Source: Candidatus Aminicenantota bacterium
GTDB taxonomy: Bacteria > Acidobacteriota > Aminicenantia > Aminicenantales > Aminicenantaceae
Length of the DNA: 8,171 nt
Direction of reading: 5' to 3'
NCBI GenBank assembly: GCA_030670375.1
Contig: DAOVBT010000064.1
Coordinates: forward strand, 1 to 8,171
Numbering within the stretch: position 1 is the stretch's first letter; each line of letters starts with the position of its first letter. The translations under genes and the position numbers were made by a program. Below, piece by piece: positions 1 to 5,776 of the stretch. A model generated the notes under the pieces. That model was not told the DNA's origin. It saw nothing but the letters and a program-made list of their open reading frames with translations, and made no database searches.

Positions 1-21
1 AACGATTAACACTTTTTTCAT
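1..21 (-). CDS. N-terminus of a gene leaving the window (MKKVLIV...)
   Basis: An ATG on the minus strand at 21-19 opens a frame reading MKKVLIV to the window edge. It is preceded by a strong ribosome-binding site, GAGGAG (plus-strand ctcctc, 30-35), eight bases before the ATG. Two promoter candidates lie further upstream on the same strand. A start such as MKKVLIV, a short basic stretch and then a beta strand, is common in Rossmann-fold proteins (epimerases, glycosyltransferases) and in response regulators. Seven residues cannot decide between these. The gene is divergent from the unit that begins at 180. Confidence 0.6.
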
Positions 22-56
22 AGGTCTTTCTCCTCTTTTGTTTCCAGGCAAGAAAT

Positions 57-98
57 TCTATATCAGACTTATTACACGAAGTCAAAAAGGATAGTCAA
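57..98 (-). promoter_or_regulatory. Two overlapping candidate sigma-70 promoters, leftward
   Basis: On the minus strand there are two TTGACT boxes (plus strand agtcaa at 93-98 and 80-85). The first is followed after 16 bp by TGTAAT (71-76). The second is followed after 17 bp by TATAGA (57-62). Either could drive the gene starting at 21. The two TTGACT copies 13 bp apart could instead be a repeated binding site. Assignment rests on consensus matching only. Confidence 0.5.
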
Positions 99-108
99 GA
101 ATCAGAAT

Positions 109-137
109 TTGAAGAGGGAGGAGAAATTGTATATAAT
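109..137 (+). promoter_or_regulatory. Candidate sigma-70 promoter for the 180-1986 unit
   Basis: TTGAAG (109-114) is followed after exactly 17 bp by a perfect TATAAT (132-137). Transcription would start near 143-145, giving a leader of about 35 bases before the ATG at 180. The spacer contains a purine-rich tract (GAGGGAGGAG). Confidence 0.55.
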
Positions 138-141
138 GGCA

Positions 142-166
142 GTCCCATAGAGAGTTTTTATGGGAT
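142..166 (+). promoter_or_regulatory. 5'-leader hairpin before the 180-692 gene
   Basis: TCCCATA (143-149) and TATGGGA (159-165) form a perfect 7-bp stem, extended by a G-U pair (142/166), with a 9-base loop. It lies at the predicted 5' end of the transcript and ends two bases before the AGGGAG ribosome-binding site (168-173). A stem at the very 5' end could protect the mRNA or affect ribosome loading. There is no U-tract, so it is not a terminator. Confidence 0.45.
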
Positions 167-179
167 GAGGGAGACTTAA

Positions 180-692
180 ATGCAACAGGGTACAGAAAAT
201 ATCATCTATCAGAAAGCGTCCAAATGTTGGGAATGTGTGAACAGGTCTGTCGAGATGTTCAGCGAACTGCTGAAAGAGGAAGGAGATTTTAATGCGGCGG
301 ATTATTACAAATCCAGAAACTTGCTCCGGGATGCCGATGATTTCTTGAGGGAAGCCGTAAAGAATGCCAAAAAAATGCTCGGTCCAATCCCAGCCTATAC
401 CTCCGATGATTACCAGAAGTGGCGTGACGAGCTGCTCGAAGAATTTCATATTCTGGCTATGAGTCAAGAATATGAGAATCTTAGGTCTGAACTTTTTGAG
501 GATGAGTATTTGCGCCAGTGGATAGACGAAGAAAGCATCGAACGTCTTTTAAAAAAACATTTTCAAACGCAACAATCGGGAAAACGAAAATTATCCAATA
601 TCAAAGTCAGGATTATCCTGGACCGTTTGGAAGAATTGATCAATCAGGCCGAAGATATGAACAAACAGGCTGTCCAAAAACAGCAGTCTTGA
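180..692 (+). CDS. Small helical cytoplasmic protein, function unknown
   Basis: This is a 170-residue protein that I do not recognise. The ATG at 180 is well supported by AGGGAG six bases upstream, and a promoter with a consensus -10 lies before that. The sequence is strongly charged (rich in Glu, Asp, Lys and Arg) and looks almost wholly alpha-helical, with no signal peptide or membrane segment. A CWEC (CxxC) pair sits at residues 16-19. The middle holds several acidic/aromatic helices (for example DDYQKWRDELLEEF), and the C-terminal ~35 residues look able to form a coiled coil. The stop is 43 bases before the glycosyltransferase gene on the same strand, with no promoter or terminator that I can see between them. 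The two are therefore probably co-transcribed and this protein may be a partner of the enzyme, but that is inference from position only. Confidence 0.75.
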   Translation: MQQGTENIIYQKASKCWECVNRSVEMFSELLKEEGDFNAADYYKSRNLLRDADDFLREAVKNAKKMLGPIPAYTSDDYQKWRDELLEEFHILAMSQEYENLRSELFEDEYLRQWIDEESIERLLKKHFQTQQSGKRKLSNIKVRIILDRLEELINQAEDMNKQAVQKQQS

Positions 693-735
693 CTCGAGCC
701 TAATTCATGTTATTATTGGCGGAAAGGAAGTAGCA

Positions 736-1986
736 ATGGATGTGATCATCGAAAATCCTGAACAAGTAAAAAAAGCTGATTTTATCGTAGGAATACCCTC
801 GTTTAACGAGGCGGATTCCATTTCTTATCCCACTCAAATGGCCAGCAAGGGATTGTGCAAATTTTTTCCGGATAAAAAGTCTGTCATCATTAACGTGGAC
901 AACAATTCGCCGGATGGGACAAAAACAGCCTTCTTGAACACTCCCACCGACGTGCCAAAGATCTACATCTCGACTCCTGGTGATACTCGAGGGAAGGGGA
1001 ATAACCTTAGGAATCTGTTCGAGGCTGTTGTCGAACTCGAAGCCAAAGCTGCTGTTGTGGTGGATGCCGATTTGAGGAGCATAACGCCCCAGTGGATTCA
1101 ATACCTGGGAGAACCTCTTTTTGCCGGCTTCAACTACGTGACTCCCATCTATATCCGCCATAAATACGATGGTTCGATCACCAATCACATCGCATATCCG
1201 CTTTTGAGAACTCTTTTTGGCCTCAGGGTGAGACAGCCCATCGGGGGAGATTTTGGATTTTCAAGACGACTGGCCCAAGCATTCTTATCTGAAAAAACAT
1301 GGACCGAAAATGTGGCGAATTTTGGGATAGATATCTGGATGACAACCGTTGCCATTGCCCACCGTTTCAAGGTATGCCAAACGTTTTTAGGATCACCCAA
1401 ATCTCATAAGGCCAAGGACCCGGCAAAAGACTTGGGACCGATGTTCATGCAAGTGATCATGACCTTTTTTGAGCTGATGATAGATTTCGAATATTTCTGG
1501 AAGGACACCTCTAAAAGCTGGCCGAGCAACATTTTTGGATTTGGCCTGGGAGCCACAGAAACACCCCCTCCTGTCTCCGTGGATACAGACGCCCTGTATT
1601 TCAGCTTTGTCAATGGATTCGACCATTATGGGGAAGTGTGGAAAAAAATTCTGCCCAGTAGGGAATTCGCTGAGATAAAAAAGACAAAGAAGATCCCGAA
1701 GGAGAAGTTTTACTACAGCACTGACCTCTGGGCCCGAATCCTTTTCAATTATGCCATCGCCTATCGGAATAACGAGATTCCCAAGGAGATGATCATAGAG
1801 TCCATGATTCCGTTTTATCATTCCCGGATTTTATCCTTTGTGAACAACACCGTTCACATGGATATCAAAGAATGCGAGGAATATTTTGAAAAGATTGTCA
1901 GGATATTTGAAGAGGAAAAACCCTATCTGATAAGGCGATGGAACGAAGATCAAAGAAAACTGGGTAACAAACTCTTCCGGTTTTAG
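736..1986 (+). CDS. GT-A glycosyltransferase resembling mannosylglycerate/glucosylglycerate synthase
   Basis: A 416-residue soluble glycosyltransferase. The ATG at 736 follows an AGGA box by seven bases. A GT-A fold is indicated by the opening strand FIVGIPSFNEADSI (16-29), NVDNNSPDGT (53-62), GKGNNL (86-91) and the metal/nucleotide-sugar motif DAD at 110-112 within VVVDADLRS. Further landmarks are QPIGGDFGFSR (167-177), GID (197-199) and a SPKSHK stretch (220-225) whose His could be the third metal ligand. These, with the helical C-terminal third, resemble GT78 mannosylglycerate synthase and related glucosylglycerate synthases, which transfer a sugar from a nucleotide donor directly to D-glycerate to make a compatible solute. 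Donor and acceptor cannot be fixed from sequence; a GT81-like 3-phosphoglycerate-using enzyme is an alternative. No phosphatase gene lies next to it. It probably shares a transcript with the helical protein upstream and converges on arsM, with stops 12 bases apart. Confidence 0.82.
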   Translation: MDVIIENPEQVKKADFIVGIPSFNEADSISYPTQMASKGLCKFFPDKKSVIINVDNNSPDGTKTAFLNTPTDVPKIYISTPGDTRGKGNNLRNLFEAVVELEAKAAVVVDADLRSITPQWIQYLGEPLFAGFNYVTPIYIRHKYDGSITNHIAYPLLRTLFGLRVRQPIGGDFGFSRRLAQAFLSEKTWTENVANFGIDIWMTTVAIAHRFKVCQTFLGSPKSHKAKDPAKDLGPMFMQVIMTFFELMIDFEYFWKDTSKSWPSNIFGFGLGATETPPPVSVDTDALYFSFVNGFDHYGEVWKKILPSREFAEIKKTKKIPKEKFYYSTDLWARILFNYAIAYRNNEIPKEMIIESMIPFYHSRILSFVNNTVHMDIKECEEYFEKIVRIFEEEKPYLIRRWNEDQRKLGNKLFRF

Positions 1987-1998
1987 TCCAGACGAATT

Positions 1999-2850
1999 TT
2001 ATTTTTTGGGCTTGATAGCGCCTATTTTGATACTCAACACAGAATGGGCAATTTCATTCAGTTGTTCGATCGGAATATCCGCTTCTTCAGCTATGGCTTT
2101 TGCCATCGCATCTTCGGATTCCAAACCAAGAGAGAAAAATTCTTCCCCTTGTACATCAAGCTCCTGAAATCCCGAATTTTTAATGAGATCGAGGTAATCG
2201 TCTCTCTTCATGGCTCCGGCAATGCACCCTGTGTAGGCTTGGACCGATTCTCTGATGGATTCGGGGAGTTCCTTCAAAAGGACTAAGTCCGAGACCATCA
2301 ATCTGCCGCCAGGTTTGAGCACCCTAAAAGCCTCTTGGAAAACCCTCCTTTTATCCGGCGAAAGGTTTATCACACAGTTGGAGATTATCACATCGACAGA
2401 CTCTGTTTCCATAGGCAAATTCTCGATCTCTCCGAGCCTGAACTCCACGTTTTCATACTGTCCTTTTCTGGCATTTTCCTTTGCTTTCTCTACCATTTCC
2501 TTTGTCATGTCTATGCCAATCACTTTTCCTTTATCGCCGACTCTTTTGGCGGCAAGAAAGCAGTCAAAACCTGCGCCTGCGCCCAGATCCAGAACTGTTT
2601 CTCCTTCCTTAAGAGTTGCAAGTGCGACCGGATTGCCACACCCAAGCCCGAGATTAGCATTCTCCGGAACGGATTGTAATTCCTCTTCGCCGTAACCGAT
2701 GGCTTTTCCGATGTGTTCGGCCATGTCTGACGGTCCGCAGCATGATTCGCTTTGGCCACAACAGGAACTGTTTTGTTTGGCAATCTGAGAATAACGTTCT
2801 TGGACGATTCCCTTAATTCTTTTATCATCCAGTTTTGTATTTTCTTTCAT
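1999..2850 (-). CDS. arsM: Arsenite methyltransferase (ArsM/AS3MT family)
   Basis: A 283-residue SAM-dependent methyltransferase that methylates As(III) to less retained or volatile methylarsenicals in the cytoplasm. The SAM-binding motif VLDLGAGAGFD is at 86-96 and the acidic strand end GIDMTKEMV at 112-120. The three cysteines characteristic of arsenite-binding ArsM enzymes are present: C71 in GLGCGNP, C159 in SNCVINL and C209 in GCIAGA. The N-terminal cysteine pairs C30-C31 and C37-C38 (CCG repeats) are also common in bacterial homologues. I chose the ATG at 2850 because GGGAG stands six bases before it. An ATG directly upstream (2853) is nearly as good. The frame stays open further upstream to a TTG at 2949, but that stretch lies inside the preceding gene. 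Stop and start overlap as ATGATGA, implying translational coupling to the AbrB-type gene. Regulation is probably through the palindrome at 3152-3198. Confidence 0.93.
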   Translation of the reverse strand: MKENTKLDDKRIKGIVQERYSQIAKQNSSCCGQSESCCGPSDMAEHIGKAIGYGEEELQSVPENANLGLGCGNPVALATLKEGETVLDLGAGAGFDCFLAAKRVGDKGKVIGIDMTKEMVEKAKENARKGQYENVEFRLGEIENLPMETESVDVIISNCVINLSPDKRRVFQEAFRVLKPGGRLMVSDLVLLKELPESIRESVQAYTGCIAGAMKRDDYLDLIKNSGFQELDVQGEEFFSLGLESEDAMAKAIAEEADIPIEQLNEIAHSVLSIKIGAIKPKK

Positions 2851-3140
2851 CATGATCTCCCTTTTAATCGAAGATCTGTCAACATCGGGGATAGCAGGTT
2901 TTTGACCATCCCTTCGAAATCCTGTGCTTTGATCAAAGACAGACAACAAAACTTGCCATCTTTTTCCATCGTGATCACAACAAGTTTATCACCAGGACAG
3001 ATTTTTGCCTTTTCTCTTATTTCCTTGGGTAGGACCATTTGTCCTCGCTCGTCGATGCTGACCACGGATTCGACTGTGCAGCATCCTAAGTTTTTTCCTG
3101 CGGAGCCACAATAGGATTGGGATTTATCTGCTCGAGCCAT
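2850..3140 (-). CDS. Cysteine-rich AbrB/SpoVT-type DNA-binding protein, first gene of the arsM operon
   Basis: A 96-residue protein with an AbrB/MazE/SpoVT swapped-hairpin DNA-binding domain at about residues 22-72. It shows the family signature VSIDERGQMVLPKEIREK (27-44), then GDKLVVI and a second beta segment. The ATG at 3140 is preceded by GGAGG at ideal spacing (six bases). Unusually for the family it has six cysteines: C11, C20-C21, C48 and C65-C66. The two CC pairs flank the DNA-binding fold and could bind As(III) or another thiophilic metal, which would make it the operon's sensor; this is inference. From memory, similar CC-containing AbrB proteins occur beside arsM and also beside the mercury-methylation genes hgcAB, but I could not check this. 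No hgcAB is visible here. An antitoxin role is less likely because the partner is ArsM rather than a toxin. It is probably autoregulated through the adjacent palindrome. Confidence 0.85.
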   Translation of the reverse strand: MARADKSQSYCGSAGKNLGCCTVESVVSIDERGQMVLPKEIREKAKICPGDKLVVITMEKDGKFCCLSLIKAQDFEGMVKNLLSPMLTDLRLKGRS

Positions 3141-3151
3141 CTAAAACCTCC

Positions 3152-3198
3152 AATTTAGAATATTCTGAATATACGATATATTCAGAATATTCTAAATT
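3152..3198. promoter_or_regulatory. Operator candidate: perfect inverted repeat with 22-bp arms
   Basis: The arms at 3152-3173 and 3177-3198 are exact reverse complements separated by only CGA. Each arm contains the self-complementary decamer AGAATATTCT (3157-3166 and 3184-3193), so the region holds two small palindromes nested in one large one, centred 27 bp apart. The right decamer covers the promoter's -10 box, and the left one lies at about +11 to +20 of the predicted transcript. This layout suits a dimeric repressor bound twice or looped across the start site. The ArsR/SmtB family uses AT-rich palindromes of this kind, and the AbrB-type product is the other candidate ligand. The full repeat is not transcribed as a hairpin, since the predicted start lies near the centre. 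Confidence 0.8.
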
Positions 3199-3212
3199 AT
3201 GTGATTTGTCAA
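3184..3212 (-). promoter_or_regulatory. Promoter of the abrB-like/arsM operon
   Basis: On the minus strand a perfect TTGACA -35 box (plus strand tgtcaa, 3207-3212) is followed after 17 bp by TATTCT (3184-3189). Transcription would begin near 3177, about 37 bases before the ATG at 3140. The weak -10 lies inside the operator palindrome, so a bound repressor would directly block RNA polymerase. Confidence 0.7.
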
Positions 3213-3242
3213 GAGGTTTGCGATATCAAAATGGTGTTATAA

Positions 3243-3250
3243 ATCTGCAC
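3243..3250 (+). repeat. Left 8-bp target-site duplication
   Basis: ATCTGCAC, identical to 3334-3341 and immediately outside the left terminal inverted repeat of the 83-bp element. Confidence 0.7.
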
Positions 3251-3333
3251 GGTTCTCTTCCATTTTGTATGGGTAAGCTCTAATGGCATAGAAACATCTT
3301 GAAAGTACTGCCCACACAAGATAGAAGAGAACC
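3251..3333. mobile_element. MITE-like element, 83 bp, with imperfect 25-bp terminal inverted repeats
   Basis: The left end (3251-3275) begins GGTTCTCTTC. The reverse complement of the right end (3309-3333) begins with the same ten bases and matches at 21 of 25 positions, and all four differences are transitions. An exact 8-bp direct repeat, ATCTGCAC, flanks the element on both sides, as expected of a target duplication. The core of about 33 bp has no coding capacity. It is most likely a non-autonomous MITE or a deletion remnant of an insertion sequence, moved by a transposase encoded elsewhere. Eight-base duplications and ends beginning GG-pyrimidine-TCT fit families such as ISL3 or IS6; I cannot decide which. 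It sits between the lyase gene and the arsenic operon promoter without interrupting either, and could also fold as a hairpin in transcripts reading out of the lyase gene. Confidence 0.72.
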
Positions 3334-3341
3334 ATCTGCAC
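3334..3341 (+). repeat. Right 8-bp target-site duplication
   Basis: ATCTGCAC, identical to 3243-3250 and immediately outside the right terminal inverted repeat of the 83-bp element. Confidence 0.7.
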
Positions 3342-3374
3342 AAAAGTGGAGGGTATGCCTGACGGGGAAAATAC

Positions 3375-5708
3375 TTACCTGTTTATCTCGACTTCGTCTT
3401 TCCAGTACCGGAGTTTGCCGAGGCCGCCCTTATCCGGACTGGCATCGAAAGCCAACCCATAATAAGAGGATTTGGCCTCGAATAATGGTTTATCCTTGAA
3501 GAAAGCCTTGGTCAGGTTAACGATGGTGTAGGCAAGTTTTGATCCCTTTAGTGAGGCAAATAAAAAATCCCCGTTGGTTTCGAATTCGCCAAATCCGATT
3601 TTTCCTGCCTCGTAGGTGTAGCGGGGGCGACGCCAGTCTCTCGCCATATCCATACGCAGGTCATTTTTTACTCCGATGACGATCTTCCGATTTTCAGAAT
3701 CGATCTCCACGCCAAGACCTGCTCGATCGGGTTTAGTCCGGATGGCAAGGATCTTATTTGCCCATTTGGTGGGAGACTCGTCTTTGGGGTGGGGGATGAG
3801 GACGGTAATAAAACCCACGGTTTCGCCCAGCTCGAAGTGTTGGGCCGTGGTTTGATGGATCAAGATTTCATCCTGATAGTGGCGTTTTTCCGGCTCTGTT
3901 CCTTCCAATCTGAAATGGGTTGCCGGAAACAGGATAAGCAGGTTTTTTTCTGTGGGGAGATTTTGGTTTTGGATTTTGTCGTAGACCGTGTCATACCAGT
4001 GTTCCCCTCGGGTGAGGATTTTGCGTGTATGCCACAGATTGGCAAGAGTGAAATATTCCTCCTTGAGCGATTTGAAGATGTCGAACACGACATAAAGATC
4101 AGGATTTTTGACATACACGATGACGCGATCCCATGCATAACCCATGTTGTCGTCTGTGAGCCGTGTGCGGCAGTAGTCGAAATCTTCCAGACTCAAAAAG
4201 TCCACTTTTTGTGTGCGAATCTTACGGTAGGAGCCGGCATTGTGCAGGAAATCGAGAATACTCTGTCCTGGAACGGCATCCCTTATGCTGTACCGGAATT
4301 CTCCCTGATCCTGTCCCATCCAGATTTTTTCCGGCCTCACACACAACCGGTTGTGGAAATAGTCCTGGCGATAGGCACCGTAGGGTCCACTGGGCATATA
4401 GTCGCGGTACCCCCCATCATGGAGGAGGACCGAGCCCCCGGACATCAGCAAAACAATGCTGTTTTCGTCTGCGTGACCGTGGGTCATCTTTTCTTCTTCC
4501 ACCGGGATCGTATCTCGCAAATAATCCCGAAAGTTCAACCCTCCATCGCCTTCATCCCTGTAGTTCAAAAGGAGATATGTTGAAAGGGGATCCCATCCGT
4601 TTCGAAATACGATCTTTTTCCCTTGGACATCCTCCATAACCTCTTTGGACAGCGATTCGGGCTGCTGGACAGGGATGCCGTCTCCACCCCAGAGATAGCA
4701 GTCCAAAAAATTGTAGGCGAGGCCGATATTTTTGGGATCGTTGAAATCGACGAATTTGCGTGCAATCGTAGTGGCGGCCCATTTGAGCCGGGGATCCTTA
4801 AAATGCTTGGCGGCTGCTTCAAAAAATACCAGGAAGCGCGGCCAATTGGCCATCCAATTGGCGTCCCCGAAATCGGGAACCATGCCCGCCGGGCACATCA
4901 GATGGAGGAAATAATGGGTGTAATAATACATTTCCGGTGTGTCGAGAAGCTTGTCCAGCTTTCCCATTGCATCGGCATACCCTAACAAAGCATACAGCCA
5001 GACGCCGTGGTAGATGGTGGCATCTTCGATCTGCCAGTTTCCCCAGTTGTCATCTCCCAGGGCTTTGCGTTGCATTTCCCATTTATTGGTGTCCGGGTGG
5101 TCGGGGAGTGCCCGCACAGCCCATGCCAGAGATTCAGCCCGGAGCGCTGTGCGGTTCATCGGACCCCACTCCTGGGTTCGGAGAACGTATCCCATGCTAT
5201 CGGCGATGTCTCCCTGGATTTTGTGATTTTCTTCTGCGCTTAAGACACCGGCTGTCTTCAGGATATCGTAGGCCCTGAGGAAGCGCATCACCGTAAAAAA
5301 ATCCGGGAGCATGGGAATGCCCTCCTCGTAATCCGGGCGCTTCTTCCTTGCCCATTCGGGGTAAGCGGATCGGTAGTCGGCATAGGTGAGTAGTATTTTT
5401 TTGGAACGTGTGGCATATTCCGGCTTTTTTTCCTGCTTATACAAATGGGCGTAGATGACAGACATCTCCAGCAAGCCGCCGGGAGGACGGTAGCCGAAAA
5501 CATTTTCAGGATCGAATCCCTGTTTCCAGCGCTGGATCACATGATCGTAATTATCCCAGGTGTAATCGGCAGCCTTCCGTGCATAATCCAAGTAATGGGA
5601 TCGAGGCACGGCTTCTTGTGCGAATCCCTGGAGCTGGATCGATTGAATTAATATGCCTGAAAAAATGAAAAAGGAAATTAACCTCAAAATAGGCCTGTTT
5701 AATAACAT
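3375..5708 (-). CDS. Exported heparinase II/III-like polysaccharide lyase
   Basis: A 777-residue exported protein. A signal peptide is evident: MLLNRPILRL, a hydrophobic run, then a likely cleavage after GFA (residue 30). Residues ~35-330 are helix-rich with many Trp and Tyr, as in the (alpha/alpha)6 toroid of heparinase/alginate-lyase-type enzymes, and include WGPMNR at 181-186. The hallmark of the heparinase II/III beta domain follows: THGHADENS (409-417, with H410, H412 and D414), then LLHDGGY (428-434) and YFHN (450-453). The remaining ~300 residues are beta-rich. Such enzymes cleave uronic-acid-containing polysaccharides by beta-elimination in the periplasm or outside the cell; the substrate cannot be read from sequence. 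The ATG at 5708 is supported by GGGAG seven bases upstream and by the signal peptide. It lies 68 bases after the VWFA-related gene on the same strand, so the two may be co-transcribed. No SusC/SusD or sugar transporter genes are nearby. Confidence 0.83.
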   Translation of the reverse strand: MLLNRPILRLISFFIFSGILIQSIQLQGFAQEAVPRSHYLDYARKAADYTWDNYDHVIQRWKQGFDPENVFGYRPPGGLLEMSVIYAHLYKQEKKPEYATRSKKILLTYADYRSAYPEWARKKRPDYEEGIPMLPDFFTVMRFLRAYDILKTAGVLSAEENHKIQGDIADSMGYVLRTQEWGPMNRTALRAESLAWAVRALPDHPDTNKWEMQRKALGDDNWGNWQIEDATIYHGVWLYALLGYADAMGKLDKLLDTPEMYYYTHYFLHLMCPAGMVPDFGDANWMANWPRFLVFFEAAAKHFKDPRLKWAATTIARKFVDFNDPKNIGLAYNFLDCYLWGGDGIPVQQPESLSKEVMEDVQGKKIVFRNGWDPLSTYLLLNYRDEGDGGLNFRDYLRDTIPVEEEKMTHGHADENSIVLLMSGGSVLLHDGGYRDYMPSGPYGAYRQDYFHNRLCVRPEKIWMGQDQGEFRYSIRDAVPGQSILDFLHNAGSYRKIRTQKVDFLSLEDFDYCRTRLTDDNMGYAWDRVIVYVKNPDLYVVFDIFKSLKEEYFTLANLWHTRKILTRGEHWYDTVYDKIQNQNLPTEKNLLILFPATHFRLEGTEPEKRHYQDEILIHQTTAQHFELGETVGFITVLIPHPKDESPTKWANKILAIRTKPDRAGLGVEIDSENRKIVIGVKNDLRMDMARDWRRPRYTYEAGKIGFGEFETNGDFLFASLKGSKLAYTIVNLTKAFFKDKPLFEAKSSYYGLAFDASPDKGGLGKLRYWKDEVEINR

Positions 5709-5722
5709 CTTGGTTCTCCCAT
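5699..5722 (-). other. Possible 7-codon ORF overlapping the lyase start
   Basis: On the minus strand an ATG at 5722-5720 has an AGGAG box six bases upstream, a better ribosome-binding site than that of the lyase ATG at 5708. It reads MGEPRCY and stops at TAA (5701-5699), out of frame with and across the lyase start codon. It could be a translational-coupling mini-ORF that delivers ribosomes to the lyase start, or chance. Confidence 0.25.
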
Positions 5723-5776
5723 ATGATGCTCCTATGCCATTTCCCGCAAAGCTAATATTAATCGCCAGACAATCGT

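Noticed and set aside
700..1188. 162-codon minus-strand frame, plus the frame at 1393-1821, opposite the glycosyltransferase
   Set aside because: Both mirror the codon structure of the plus-strand glycosyltransferase, whose motifs are unambiguous. Their translations look like random antisense products.
1960..2040. Bidirectional terminator between the convergent genes
   Set aside because: There is a T-rich run at about 1997-2007, but I found no stem longer than three base pairs before it on either strand.
2851..2949. N-terminal extension of ArsM to a TTG at 2949
   Set aside because: The extension lies entirely inside the AbrB-type gene in another frame. The ATG at 2850 has a good ribosome-binding site and gives the usual ArsM N-terminus.
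3251..3333. The inverted repeat as simply the lyase-gene terminator
   Set aside because: On the minus strand no uninterrupted U-tract follows the stem, the loop is long, and the exact flanking 8-bp direct repeats fit an insertion better. Secondary use as a terminator remains possible.
3789..4583. 264-codon open frame on the plus strand inside the heparinase-like gene
   Set aside because: It is antisense to a gene with clear family motifs and a signal peptide. Its translation has no recognisable domain and no convincing ribosome-binding site.
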